Shown piece after piece: positions 40,821 through 49,803 of a DNA stretch of 64,000 nucleotides. Position numbers and translations under genes: made by a program. Below the pieces are notes generated by a model. That model was not told the origin of the DNA. It searched no databases and saw nothing but the letters and a program-made list of their open reading frames with translations. The stretch is from NCBI RefSeq assembly GCF_030817195.1, contig NZ_JAUSYZ010000001.1, forward strand, positions 4,340,001 to 4,404,000, written 5' to 3'. The stretch is from Arthrobacter globiformis (lineage in GTDB: Bacteria; Actinomycetota; Actinomycetes; Actinomycetales; Micrococcaceae). The number at the start of each line of letters is the position of its first letter. Position 1 is the first letter of the stretch.

Positions 40821-42245
40821 CTACGGTGCTGCTGCCTCAATGGCAGCCGGCACATCAGCCGGTATAGCCGCCGGTGCTGGCACCGCTTCCGTTGTGGGGC
40901 TGGGTGCAGCACTGGGTGAAGAGGCCGGAGCTGGTGTTACCGGAGCCTGCGTTGCCGCGGGAGCTGGCGTGACAGCCGTTGCCGGAGCCGGCGTTACCGC
41001 GGGAGCGGGCGTGACAGTCGGAGCCGGCGTCGGCGTTACCGGCTTGGGCGTGACAGCCGGGGCCGGAGCCGGCGTTACCGGCTTGGGCTTGACGGCCGGT
41101 GCCGGAGCTGGCTTTACCGGCTTGGGCTTGACGGCCGGTGCCGGAGGCGAAGTTGCCGGTTTAGGCGCGGCCACCTTCGTTGCAAGCTTCGCTGCCCGCC
41201 TACCCGAAGGCTGCGCGGCGGCAACAGACACCTTGGCAGGAGAAGACGACTTCACCCCGGAAAGGCTCTGCGCGGATGGTTCGTGCTCGTCGTTCACCGC
41301 TGTGTGGCGAGCGCTGGCTCCGACCGGAACAGCCCAGGAGGCTGTCTCCGACGCGGCGCCGGGCTTCCGGTAGTCGGTCATCTTGATATTGGCAACAGGT
41401 CCCGAGTGACGGAGCCGGAGCAGAGTCCAGTTGTCGGGGTCTGTGTGTTTGCCGTTCAGAATGGTTTCGAAATGGAGGTGGCATCCGGTTGAGGATCCGG
41501 TGGTCCCGACCCGGGCGATGAGTTCCCCGGCCTGGACCGACTGGCCCTTCTTCACACCGATGCCTTCAAGGTGGTTATAGGTGGTGATCAGGCCGTTGCC
41601 GTGATCGATTTCCACCCGGTTGCCGCCACCCCACGGATGCCATCCCACTGCCCGCACCACGCCGGCATCCGCTGCGAATACGCGGGTTCCGCAGGCGGCG
41701 GCAAAGTCCTGGCCCCAGTGAAATTCGCCGGCCGAGCCGGTGATCGGACTTGTCCGCAGCCCAAAGTGCGACGTGGGAACCAGGACCTCCAACGGAGCCA
41801 TCAGGGTTCCAGCCGCGGGACGCCGCCGTTGCGTTGAAGCCGCACCGACTTTCTGCACAGCTAGCTTCGTTTCGGTAAAGACCAATGTACGGCTGTAGGA
41901 CAGGAACGCGTCCGCGGAAGCCGAGACAGCACCGGCGCTGGCAACGGACCCCTCTGCATTCGAGGCAACTGCATTCGAGGCGACCGTAGAAGAGGCGATG
42001 GCAGCGGATACGAGCGGCGCGTTGACGGAGACATCACCGGGCATCCCAGCGGACGTCTGCCCGGACGAAAGAACCGGGGCCGTGCCCTGGAATCCAAAGG
42101 CATAGACCGCCAGGAACGCCGCGCCCGCGCCTATCCGAACGGCACGGCTCAGAACGGGACGAGTCAGGACGGGACGACTCAGAACGGCTGGACGCAGGAC
42201 CTGCGGTGTGCGCCGGACAGCGGAAGGCGCCAGATGCTTTGACAT
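40821..42245 (-). CDS. Exported M23 family metallopeptidase with Pro/Ala-rich tail
   Basis: This 474-residue protein has an N-terminal membrane segment (about 37-60) and an extracytoplasmic linker. An M23 (LytM/lysostaphin-type) domain (about 155-275) follows, with zinc residues in EFHWGQDF and GCHLHFE and the segment RVFAADAGVVRAVGWHPWGG. A long C-terminal tail (about 340-474) carries degenerate PAPAVKPKPVTPAPAPAV repeats, likely a wall-spanning spacer. Members cut peptidoglycan cross-links or act as activators of amidases. The start is ATG 42245 with GGGGAGA upstream. The gene is convergent with map. About 350 bp upstream (42246-42598) contain no evident gene. Confidence 0.88.
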   Translation of the reverse strand: MSKHLAPSAVRRTPQVLRPAVLSRPVLTRPVLSRAVRIGAGAAFLAVYAFGFQGTAPVLSSGQTSAGMPGDVSVNAPLVSAAIASSTVASNAVASNAEGSVASAGAVSASADAFLSYSRTLVFTETKLAVQKVGAASTQRRRPAAGTLMAPLEVLVPTSHFGLRTSPITGSAGEFHWGQDFAAACGTRVFAADAGVVRAVGWHPWGGGNRVEIDHGNGLITTYNHLEGIGVKKGQSVQAGELIARVGTTGSSTGCHLHFETILNGKHTDPDNWTLLRLRHSGPVANIKMTDYRKPGAASETASWAVPVGASARHTAVNDEHEPSAQSLSGVKSSSPAKVSVAAAQPSGRRAAKLATKVAAPKPATSPPAPAVKPKPVKPAPAPAVKPKPVTPAPAPAVTPKPVTPTPAPTVTPAPAVTPAPATAVTPAPAATQAPVTPAPASSPSAAPSPTTEAVPAPAAIPADVPAAIEAAAP

Positions 42246-42598
42246 TAGATCTCCCCATAAAGGCCGCCGGGTGCTGGTCGATAAGGCTGGTGGATGGCGG
42301 CATGCTCCTAACATGGGAGCATGCCGGGCAGGCCCGCGAAACCGCTTCGGCCTCTTATGTGGATAAGCTCGGAAAATCTTGACCGGGCCCCCTCCCGAAC
42401 TGCGGAAATCCTCGCGTGATGTTGAGGAATCCCGATGCGCACGCCAGCCGCCGCACAGCGCACCCCGGTACGTGGCGGACATCTTCCGTAAAGGGCCAGC
42501 CCGCTTCCGGCTCCCCGCGGGGCAGCAACTGCGGATGTAGGGTTGTGCTGACGAGCAGTCCCCGCATGTCCAACACGAGGAAGCCGCGAGGTGTGAGT

Positions 42599-42841
42599 GT
42601 GAACGAGTACGAGGCCTCACTGGTCATCAAATCCGGAGCGGAACTGCTGTCTGCGGCTTCTTCTGACCCCCGCTCGGAGGAAGGCTATGCGGCCGTCAAA
42701 GCCAATATCTCGGAGTCACTGGACCGGATAGCGGAAGCGCTGACGAACTTCGAGGCCGGATCGGGGGTCCGCAACCGTTCAACCGGCTGGGTCCAGGACC
42801 TTCGCCGCGTGGCGGACGACTTGGTGGATCGACAGGGCTGA
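42599..42841 (+). CDS. Small hypothetical protein
   Basis: This frame encodes about 80 soluble, mildly acidic residues with a helical character (ANISESLDRIAEALTNFEAG). I do not recognise a family. GTG 42599 is proposed with GAGG at 42588-42591; GTG 42593 is an alternative. It lies 7 nt before the diacylglycerol-kinase-like gene and may be translated from the same message. Confidence 0.5.
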   Translation: MNEYEASLVIKSGAELLSAASSDPRSEEGYAAVKANISESLDRIAEALTNFEAGSGVRNRSTGWVQDLRRVADDLVDRQG

Positions 42842-42848
42842 AAGGCCG

Positions 42849-43754
42849 ATGACAGCGAGCGGCCCCGGCCGGCCACCTGCAGCCAGTTTTGACCGGGCTG
42901 CCCTGGTCTTCAATCCCGGCAAGCCCGGCATGACCGCCAGGATCAACCAACTGCAACGGGACTTGGCTGCCGGAGTGCCGGATCTGCAGGTTGATCTGCT
43001 GCCCACGGACTTTGCCGGGCATGCACGGGACCTTGCACGGTCCGTGGCGGCCACCGGGTCCCCGCTCATCGTTTCCGTCAGCGGCGACGGCGGGTACAAC
43101 GAGGTTGTCAACGGGGTGATGGATGTCCCCGGCAGCAGGGCGGTGTGCACCGTGCTCGCGGCAGGGAACGCCAACGACCACCACCGGAGCATGCCCGCAA
43201 AGCCGTTGCCGGAGTCTGTCCGGGAAGGCCGGGTCCGGCATATCGACCTGTTGCGCATCACGTTCGGGGAGGAGCAGCCGGCACAGGTTCACTACGCCCA
43301 CTCCTACGTAGGCTTTGGGCTCACACCGCTGATGGCGATCGGCATCGAGAGCGGCGGAAAGGGCAAAATCCTGGAACTTGTGTCCGTCGCCCGCACGCTC
43401 TCTCATTTGAGGCCGTTCGAGCTGGTCCGGGCCGACGGCGCCACCGCCCGCTTCGACAGCCTGATCCTGGCCAACATTTCCCGGATGGCCAAGTATGGGA
43501 CGGTCAGCGAGTCGGTCGGCCCCGACGACGGCCGGTTCGAGGTTGTGACACTCCCCCACTCCGGGCGCTGGAAGATGGCCCTGATGACTCTTCGGGCCGT
43601 GACGCTGGGACTCGGGAATCAGCCGAGCGTCAGCAGTTACGCCTTCACCACGCGGGATGCTGTTCCCTGCCAGATCGATGGCGAGGTCAGGCACCTTCCC
43701 GCCGCCACCCATGTTCTGGTGGAAAGCGCGAAGGGCGCCCTCGCCGTCATCTGA
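42849..43754 (+). CDS. Diacylglycerol kinase catalytic domain family protein (YegS/BmrU-like)
   Basis: This 301-residue protein has the DAGK-cat/lipid kinase fold. The nucleotide loop reads VSVSGDGGYNEVVNGVM, where most family members have GGDGT, so the central Thr is replaced by Gly and kinase activity is uncertain. Other conserved parts are ALVFNPGKPG at the start and AHSYVGFGLTPLMAIGIESG in the middle. No transmembrane helix is present. It starts at ATG 42849 after AAAGG. Its 3' end overlaps the convergent GNAT gene by 8 nt. Confidence 0.8.
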   Translation: MTASGPGRPPAASFDRAALVFNPGKPGMTARINQLQRDLAAGVPDLQVDLLPTDFAGHARDLARSVAATGSPLIVSVSGDGGYNEVVNGVMDVPGSRAVCTVLAAGNANDHHRSMPAKPLPESVREGRVRHIDLLRITFGEEQPAQVHYAHSYVGFGLTPLMAIGIESGGKGKILELVSVARTLSHLRPFELVRADGATARFDSLILANISRMAKYGTVSESVGPDDGRFEVVTLPHSGRWKMALMTLRAVTLGLGNQPSVSSYAFTTRDAVPCQIDGEVRHLPAATHVLVESAKGALAVI

Positions 43755-44316
43755 TGCCGGAATTCAGCTCCCATTCACTCCGGGAAATCGCGTACTCGAC
43801 GTCGCCATGTTCATCGCCCGGGATGGACACAGGCCAGTCAGCGACGAAGGAACGGACGAGGCGCATCCCGGATTTCTCCATCACCCGCCGCGAGGCTGTG
43901 TTCACTGCCATGGTGGAGGCAACCACCCGTTGCACACCGAACTCGGTAAACCCCTTGGCGATCAGTGCACGGGACCCCTCGGTGGCGTAGCCCTTCCCCC
44001 ACGCCTCGCAGCGCAGCCGGTAGCCCAGTTCCGGCTGGTCGGGCGGGTCGCCGGGGGCGGGCCGATAGTGGAACCAGCCGAGGAAATCTCCGGTTGACTT
44101 CTCGATCGCGGCCCAGAAGCCGTAGCCGGGGAATTTCCGGTAGTAGCCGAGGAATGCTGGAAGGTACTCGCTTTCAACCTCGTCCCGCGGCGTCGGGGCA
44201 CCGCCCGTGATGTACCGCATCACGCGCGGGTCGCCGTCGAGCTCCACGAGCAGATCTGCATCGTGGACATTGAACTGCCGCAGCACCAGCCGCTCGGTCT
44301 CCAGGAATATGGGCAT
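43747..44316 (-). CDS. GNAT acetyltransferase (RimJ/RimL type)
   Basis: This 189-residue enzyme is a GNAT N-acetyltransferase of the RimJ/RimL group (MPIFLETERLVLRQFNVHDA; CEAWGKGYATEGSRALIAKG forms the acetyl-CoA loop; VNTASRRVMEKSGM is the signature helix). The substrate may be a protein N-terminus or a small molecule. ATG 44316 is the start. It is convergent with and slightly overlaps the preceding kinase-like gene. Confidence 0.9.
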   Translation of the reverse strand: MPIFLETERLVLRQFNVHDADLLVELDGDPRVMRYITGGAPTPRDEVESEYLPAFLGYYRKFPGYGFWAAIEKSTGDFLGWFHYRPAPGDPPDQPELGYRLRCEAWGKGYATEGSRALIAKGFTEFGVQRVVASTMAVNTASRRVMEKSGMRLVRSFVADWPVSIPGDEHGDVEYAISRSEWELNSGIR

Positions 44317-44443
44317 GCGGGCATTCTTGCACCGGGCGCCAGATGTGTCAGCTACTTGACGGTCACCTTCCGCCGGAACGTCCCGGCGATGAATACCCCG
44401 CGAAAGTCTCGCCAGCGCCCGGCCCCGCGAGTAGCTTTGTGCC

Positions 44444-44863
44444 ATGACGGAAGACTTCGACCTTTACGCGGAGAAATCGCAGGAGATCGCGAATGATCCG
44501 CGCCGGATTGGGTACTGGTTCTTCAGAGCGCTCCATGACAGGGCCAAGAACCTCGACGACCTGCATCTGATCGTGACCCCGGAGTCCCGTCCGTTGTGGG
44601 GATCCTTCGAAATAGCCGCGGCACTGCTGGACTCCATCGAGGATCCCGGCATGCTCCAGGAAGCTGTCTACGCCGATGGAGACCCTGAGGTCTGCTACAT
44701 GCGTGTTGTCCGGGAAGCCAAAGAGCACACGTTCAGCACACCCACCACAATGCTGGACGACCCGCTGCTGATCACGCTCGTGTGGCGGCCAGACCACGGC
44801 CGGTGGATGGTTCATGGCTTAGGCGACGCGGTGCACCCGGACAGGGTGCCCCGCGGGGCTTAG
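44444..44863 (+). CDS. Hypothetical soluble protein
   Basis: This 139-residue protein is not recognised. It is mostly alpha/beta in appearance, has no signal peptide, and has segments NDPRRIGYWFFRALHDRAKN and LVWRPDHGRWMVHGLGD. Similar small proteins are common in Arthrobacter, but I cannot name a role. It starts at ATG 44444 with no strong ribosome binding site and ends 4 nt inside the convergent regulator gene. Confidence 0.6.
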   Translation: MTEDFDLYAEKSQEIANDPRRIGYWFFRALHDRAKNLDDLHLIVTPESRPLWGSFEIAAALLDSIEDPGMLQEAVYADGDPEVCYMRVVREAKEHTFSTPTTMLDDPLLITLVWRPDHGRWMVHGLGDAVHPDRVPRGA

Positions 44864-45069
44864 TCGTCGTCGACCCACTCGAGCAGGTCGCCTGCCTGGC
44901 AACCCAGGACCCGGCACATTGCGTCCAGGGTGCTGAAGCGGATTGCCTTGGCCCGGCCGTTCTTCAGCACCGCCACGTTGGCCGGGGTGATCCCGACGCG
45001 CTCGGCGAACTCCCCCACGCTCATCTTGCGCTTGGCCAGCTCGACGTCGATGCGCACCACAATTGCCAT
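44860..45069 (-). CDS. YozG-like Cro/C1-type regulator
   Basis: This 69-residue HTH protein matches the small YozG group that pairs with DUF2975 membrane proteins (RIDVELAKRKMSVGEFAERV, then GITPANVAVLKNGRAKAIRF). The two genes overlap by one base (TGATG), so they are translationally coupled. It probably regulates its own operon. Confidence 0.88.
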   Translation of the reverse strand: MAIVVRIDVELAKRKMSVGEFAERVGITPANVAVLKNGRAKAIRFSTLDAMCRVLGCQAGDLLEWVDDD

Positions 45070-45566
45070 CAGATCACCCCTTCCATGTCCGTCCGTAATG
45101 ACGTCGCCTGCCGCAGCAGATCCCGCATCACCACGATCAGCAGAACCAGCACCGCACCGATCAGGGTGACGCCGATCAACACCGCAGGCATCCCGGGATC
45201 CCGCAGTTCGGGGGTGAAGTAGATGTAGGCGACCAGGGAAGCGGCCATGGCCGCCAGTAGCAGCCACGCCCCGACGAACGCCCACATGATCACGTCCACC
45301 CACCGCAGCGAGGCAGCGGTGAAGATCCGGTCACTCTGGACCAGGGTCAGCAGCCGCCAGATGCACACGATCACAATCTGCAGGCACAGGGCTTCCAGTT
45401 CCCAGAACAGCAGCATCGGCCACCGCCAGGGATCCATCCCTGGCCCCTCCTCGGTTGTGAAGAGAAACTCGCCGGGAAACGACATGACCTGGGCCACCAG
45501 CAGCCCGAGGAACACCATTACCAGCAGGACCCGTAGCGGGAGGACCAATCGACTAACGATAGACAT
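45069..45566 (-). CDS. DUF2975 membrane protein
   Basis: This 165-residue protein has four transmembrane helices (about 7-27, 48-68, 90-112 and 122-148), as is typical for DUF2975. The conserved loop LLTLVQSDRIFTAASLRWVD precedes the third helix. It is encoded just before the YozG-like regulator, an arrangement known in many Gram-positive bacteria. The role is unknown; a sensory function for the coupled regulator is inferred. Confidence 0.85.
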   Translation of the reverse strand: MSIVSRLVLPLRVLLVMVFLGLLVAQVMSFPGEFLFTTEEGPGMDPWRWPMLLFWELEALCLQIVIVCIWRLLTLVQSDRIFTAASLRWVDVIMWAFVGAWLLLAAMAASLVAYIYFTPELRDPGMPAVLIGVTLIGAVLVLLIVVMRDLLRQATSLRTDMEGVI

Positions 45567-45662
45567 GGCCTCATAATCTGGGTTTTTCTATCGAAAGTCA
45601 ATATGACACGGTGCATCCCGACGTCGGCGCTCCGGACGGTCTCTGACGCTAGACTGACGCCG

Positions 45663-46268
45663 ATGGAGACTGGGGAAAATCTGTTGGGCGGGTTGAACGT
45701 GCCGTTGTTGCGCCGGGCGGCCACCTGTTGCCTGGTGCTCGCTGCCGCGGCAACGTTGGTGAATTTTGGCGGCCTGGTAGTGGTGATCGCGGGAGGCGTG
45801 CTGCCCGGCTGGGCGATTAGCGCCATCCTGCTCGTAGCCTCGCTGGCACTGCTCCTGATAAGCCGTCGCGCGGCTGGGGGCGCGGCTGGAGGAAGGGGCG
45901 GTACGCGCCAAAACGCGCCCAGTACCCTGCTGCACCGGCTGGTTGTTTTCGCCGTCGGAGTGAGCAGTGCGGCCGGGGCGCTGGGCGACATGAGCGCCAC
46001 CTATCACGTGCTGGAACCGGCAGGGCCGAACGGCTGCCGGGCCGTTGCGCGGGAGTACTCTTTCCTCTTCGCGGGCAGCGGCGCAGTCTATGCGGTCGGT
46101 CTCAGCGGAATCGGAACCCGGGTGAGCTCCTGGACCACAGACGACGGCTACGAACCGATCGCCGGCGGCTCCTATCAAATGAGCTGGGACTCTGACAGCG
46201 GCAGCCTTGCCCTCCTGGGCGGGAGGGATCCTGTGTGGCCGTCAGTGCATGGGGTTGAATGCGGTTGA
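45663..46268 (+). CDS. Hypothetical membrane protein
   Basis: This 201-residue protein has two N-terminal hydrophobic helices (about 20-45 and 50-66), a Gly/Ala-rich turn, a third hydrophobic region (about 90-110) and a C-terminal extracytoplasmic-looking domain (YHVLEPAGPNGCRAVAREYS, then SSWTTDDGYEPIAGGSYQMS). I do not recognise a family. The start is ATG 45663. It is divergent from the DUF2975 gene and followed by the rox promoter region. Confidence 0.6.
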   Translation: METGENLLGGLNVPLLRRAATCCLVLAAAATLVNFGGLVVVIAGGVLPGWAISAILLVASLALLLISRRAAGGAAGGRGGTRQNAPSTLLHRLVVFAVGVSSAAGALGDMSATYHVLEPAGPNGCRAVAREYSFLFAGSGAVYAVGLSGIGTRVSSWTTDDGYEPIAGGSYQMSWDSDSGSLALLGGRDPVWPSVHGVECG

Positions 46269-46333
46269 ACGCCGTGCATGCGAAAGGCAAGGAGACACAA
46301 CCTCCCTGCCACTTTCAGGATATCGCCCGCCGG

Positions 46334-46353
46334 GGGGCTTGCCGCAAGGCCCC
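46334..46353 (+). promoter_or_regulatory. Rifampicin-associated element (RAE)-like inverted repeat
   Basis: GGGGCTTGCCGCAAGGCCCC is a nearly perfect inverted repeat located 51 nt before the rox start. It matches the conserved rifampicin-associated element known upstream of actinobacterial rifamycin-inactivation genes (arr, rgt, rph, rox, helR), as far as I can recall that element. It probably makes rox inducible by rifamycins. Confidence 0.8.
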
Positions 46354-46404
46354 TCCCCTCGTCCAGAATGGTTGGCCGCGCTTACTTTTGGATTGGGGTT
46401 TCAC

Positions 46405-47826
46405 ATGTTCGACGTGATCATTAGCGGTGGCGGGCCGACGGGGATGATGCTGGCCAGCGAGTTGCGGCTGCACGACGTGGACGTGCTCGTCCTGGAGAAG
46501 GACGCGGAGCCGAGCAACGCGGTCCGCTCGCTGGGCCTGCACCCGCGCAGCATCGAGATCATGGACCAGCGCGGGCTGCTGGACCGGTTCCTCGCGCTCG
46601 GGCAGCAGTATCCCGGCGTCGGCCGCTTCGCCGGCATCGAAAAGCCCCTGCCGGTGAACCTGGACACCGCACACGCTTACATTCTCGGCATCCCGCAGCC
46701 GGTCACCGACCGCCTGCTGGCGGAGCGCGCCGTCGAGCTTGGCGCGCAGGTCCGCCGCGGCTGCGAGGTGACGGGCTTCGAACAGGACGACGACGGTGTA
46801 AGCGTCGAGCTCGACGACGGCGCCCGGCTCAGCGCGCGATGGCTGGTCGGCTGCGACGGCGGACGCAGCCTGGTGCGCAGGCAGCTCGGCATCGGCTTCC
46901 CCGGCGACCCGGCCACGAACGAATGGATCCACAGCGAGATGGAGGTGACCACGCCGCCGGACGAGCTGGCCGAGGTGGTGGACGAGGTCCGCAAGACCCA
47001 CAGGGGGTTTGGCCTCGGCCCGGCCGGGAATGGGCTGTACCGCGCCGTGGTGCCCGCGGCCGCCGTCGCCGAGGACCGCTCGGTCCCGCCGACTCTGGAA
47101 GAGCTAAAGACCCAGCTGCGTGCCTTCGCGGGCATCGACTTCGGCGTCCATTCACCGCGCTGGATAACCCGCTTCACGGACGCCACCCGGCTGGCCGAGC
47201 AGTACCGCGCGGACCGGGTGTTCCTGGCCGGCGACGCGGCGCACGTCCATCCGCCGCTGGGCGGGCAGGGTTTGAACCTTGGCATCCAGGATTCGTTCAA
47301 CCTCGGCTGGAAGCTCGCCGCCGAGGTCAACGGCTGGGCGCCGCAAGGGCTGCTGGACACGTACTTTGCCGAGCGCCACCCGGTCGCCGAAGGCGTCCTG
47401 ACCATCACCCGCGCCCAGAGCGAACTGATCTCACCCGAGCCCGGCCCGCAGGCCGTGCGCCGCCTGCTGGCCGAGCTGATGGACTTCGACGACGTCAGCC
47501 GGTTCCTGGCCGAGAGGATCAGCTCGATCGGGGTCCGGTATGACTTCGGCGAGGGGCCCGAACTGCTCGGCAGACGGCTGCGCGACCTCCCCCTGTCACG
47601 GGGCCGTCTCTACGAGCTCACCCGCGAAGGCCGGGGGCTGCTGCTCGACCAGACGGGCGGGCTCTCCGTGGTGGGATGGTCGGACCGGATCGACCACGTG
47701 GCGGACGCCAGCGGGGAACTGGACGTGCCTGCGGTCCTCCTCCGGCCGGACGGCCACGTCGCCTGGATCGGCGACGACCAGGACGACCTGCTCCGCAACC
47801 TGCCGCGATGGTTCGGGGAAGCCTAA
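46405..47826 (+). CDS. rox: Rifampicin monooxygenase (FAD-dependent)
   Basis: This 473-residue group A flavoprotein monooxygenase oxidises rifamycins, leading to inactivation. The FAD fingerprint is VIISGGGPTGMMLASELRLH (4-23), the second FAD motif is VFLAGDAAHVHPPLGGQGLN (about 273-292, with D277), and the NAD(P)H/FAD-linking DG motif is WLVGCDGGRSLVRR. Many segments match Rox proteins of Nocardia and Streptomyces closely (LHPRSIEIMDQRGLLDRFLA, LLDTYFAERHPVAEGVL). The RAE-like element upstream supports the specific assignment over a generic aromatic hydroxylase. ATG 46405 follows TTGGGG. The stop is immediately followed by the convergent reductase stop. Confidence 0.93.
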   Translation: MFDVIISGGGPTGMMLASELRLHDVDVLVLEKDAEPSNAVRSLGLHPRSIEIMDQRGLLDRFLALGQQYPGVGRFAGIEKPLPVNLDTAHAYILGIPQPVTDRLLAERAVELGAQVRRGCEVTGFEQDDDGVSVELDDGARLSARWLVGCDGGRSLVRRQLGIGFPGDPATNEWIHSEMEVTTPPDELAEVVDEVRKTHRGFGLGPAGNGLYRAVVPAAAVAEDRSVPPTLEELKTQLRAFAGIDFGVHSPRWITRFTDATRLAEQYRADRVFLAGDAAHVHPPLGGQGLNLGIQDSFNLGWKLAAEVNGWAPQGLLDTYFAERHPVAEGVLTITRAQSELISPEPGPQAVRRLLAELMDFDDVSRFLAERISSIGVRYDFGEGPELLGRRLRDLPLSRGRLYELTREGRGLLLDQTGGLSVVGWSDRIDHVADASGELDVPAVLLRPDGHVAWIGDDQDDLLRNLPRWFGEA

Positions 47827-48426
47827 CTAAGTCGACGCCGGGCGGTACCGCAGCAGGGCGTTGCTGGATCCGGGGAACGGCCGTGCCTCCAGCAGGGAAA
47901 GGTTCGCAGGTCGGAGGAACAAGGGCAGGCCTGCAGTGAGGGCGACCGGACTAACGGTTAGATGCAGTTCGTCGACAAGCCCTTGGGCCAGCAGGCCGTT
48001 CCACATTACGCGACTGCCGAAGATCAGGATGTCCCCAGTCCCGTTCTGTTTTTCCTGTTTCAGCCATGTGCCCGCCTCATCTCGCGGGATGACGGTCGTG
48101 GTGGCCGCCCAGGGGTGGTCCGCAGGAATATTCAAGGAGTCCGACACCACAACTTTGGCTATGCGGTTGTAGAGACGGCTGATTTCCCGGTTGTGCGGAC
48201 TCAACGCGCGGTTGCTGGGGTCCTCGCCGGCATCAGCAATGCCTGGCCAGTAGGCGCCGAAACCTTCAAAGGACGTCCGGCCCAGCAGCACTGTTCCCGC
48301 CGACCGCAGCCGTTCAAGGTTGTAGGCGTCGAAAGTCTCATCCATGTTCAGTACCGTCGGGTTCCCGCTTTGATCAGCGTAGAATCCGTCCAGAGAGACG
48401 ATGTTGTTGACAACAGTCCGGCGCAT
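47827..48426 (-). CDS. Dihydrofolate reductase/RibD C-terminal family protein
   Basis: This 199-residue protein is a second RibD-C fold protein, related in pattern to the 35003-35554 product (VVNNIVSLDGFYADQSGN, GTVLLGRTSFEGFGAYWPG, GDILIFGSRVMWNGLLAQGL). It would be an NADPH-dependent reductase of unknown substrate. Its stop codon touches the rox stop codon with no gap. The next 268 bp (48427-48694) hold no gene that I can support. Confidence 0.85.
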   Translation of the reverse strand: MRRTVVNNIVSLDGFYADQSGNPTVLNMDETFDAYNLERLRSAGTVLLGRTSFEGFGAYWPGIADAGEDPSNRALSPHNREISRLYNRIAKVVVSDSLNIPADHPWAATTTVIPRDEAGTWLKQEKQNGTGDILIFGSRVMWNGLLAQGLVDELHLTVSPVALTAGLPLFLRPANLSLLEARPFPGSSNALLRYRPAST

Positions 48427-48694
48427 ACACGAATGCTAGACGACTCCGCGGTCCATTTGGCGGCCGGCAGCGGACTGGGTTAGCAGCCCGGTCCCGGAGT
48501 GTGGAGGTAAGACCACCACCGCCACCGGCCGGTTCAAGTCTCCGCCGCCGTCCTTGGAAGAAGGATGGAGTTCCTTGGACGGTCTCAGAGAACAGCGGTT
48601 TGTCATCCGAACGGCGTGGCCCAGGCCTGCTGCCTCCTGACTGGTCTTGATATGAACGCTGCCGGCGCACGAACTGCGGGCCTATTCTGAGGGC

Positions 48695-49733
48695 ATGTCG
48701 CAGTCCGGTGAGATGATTCCCCCGGCGCTCCGCCCGCCGCTGGAGGTTGCGCTGGCGAAGGGGGTGAAGGGCATTCCGCCGGCTTCCGCCTTGCCTGGCC
48801 AGATGCTTTTCGAGCCCAAGTTTGATGGTTATCGTGTCCTGATTTTTAGTGATCGGGATGGGGTTAGCCTGTCGTCACGCCAGGGTAAGGACCTCACTGG
48901 GTACTTCCCGGAGCTGGTCGAGGCGTCAAAATCGATGATTCCAGCCGGTTGCATTGTCGATGGCGAGGCGGTGGTGTGGTCAGAGGACAGGTTGAACTTC
49001 GAGGCCCTGCAGGGGAGGTTGTCAGCCGGCAAGGAAGGCCTGCGGTCGATGGTCCTCGAGCTGCCGGCCACGTTTGTGGGCTTCGACGTCCTGGCTGTTG
49101 CCGGACAGGACGCGAGGGGCTTGCCCCTGGTGGATCGGCGCGCGCTGCTGGAGGAGTTGGCTACTGTCTGGGCTCCCCCGCTCTCGTTGTCCCCTCAAAC
49201 GACTGACCGGGAGCTGGCCCAGCAGTGGTTTGAGGGCCTGGCTGACGTCCGCATGGAAGGACTGGTAGCCAAGAGCAGCGTCCAGCCCTATGCGGGCGGG
49301 AAGAGGATCTGGCTTAAGGCCAAGCATGTTTCGGAACTGGATGTTGTGTGCGGGGCCGTCATGGGACCTGTGCACCGGCCGACCGAAATCGTGGCGGGAC
49401 TGCCGCTGCGTGGTGAGCTGCGCATAGTGGGCCGGAGCTCACCCTTGAAACCTGCAGACAGCCGGACGCTTGCCCGTTGGCTCCGGCCCGCGGCCGGACC
49501 CCACCCGTGGCCGTCAACGGTCAAAGGAACCACCCTCGACCGTTTCAACCGGGAAAGCCTCACCAGTTGAACTGACGCTCGTTGATCCGGTCGTAGTTGA
49601 AGTCCAGGCAGATGCCGCCTGGTCAGGGCAGTCTTTCCGGCACTCGTTGCACTTCCGCAGGGTACGTCCGGAACTAGACCCGCTGGAAGTTGAGGTTCCT
49701 GCCAGGCTGGCTGTCGATCACAAGGAACGGTGA
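48695..49733 (+). pseudogene. ATP-dependent DNA ligase (LigC-like), C-terminal frameshift
   Basis: The 48695-49570 frame encodes 291 residues of an ATP-dependent DNA ligase. The adenylated lysine is K42 in EPKFDGYR, motif III is VDGEAVVW, motif IV is FVGFDVLAV, and motif V-like residues are MEGLVAK and WLKAKH. It stops at LDRFNRESLTS, inside the OB domain. The missing end continues in the other frame up to 49733 as VELTLVDPVVVEVQADAAWS and FRHSLHFRRVRPELDP, a typical ligase C-terminus. A one-base change near 49535-49560 would join them into a 345-residue protein of normal length. The gene may be damaged or the sequence in error. LigC-type ligases act in end-joining repair. Confidence 0.8.
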
Positions 49734-49803
49734 GCTCTCGGAGGAGGTCCCCTTCGTTTACCCAGGGATCGGGCGCGGGTGAGGGCCCGTCAGGTGGCCC
49801 TCC

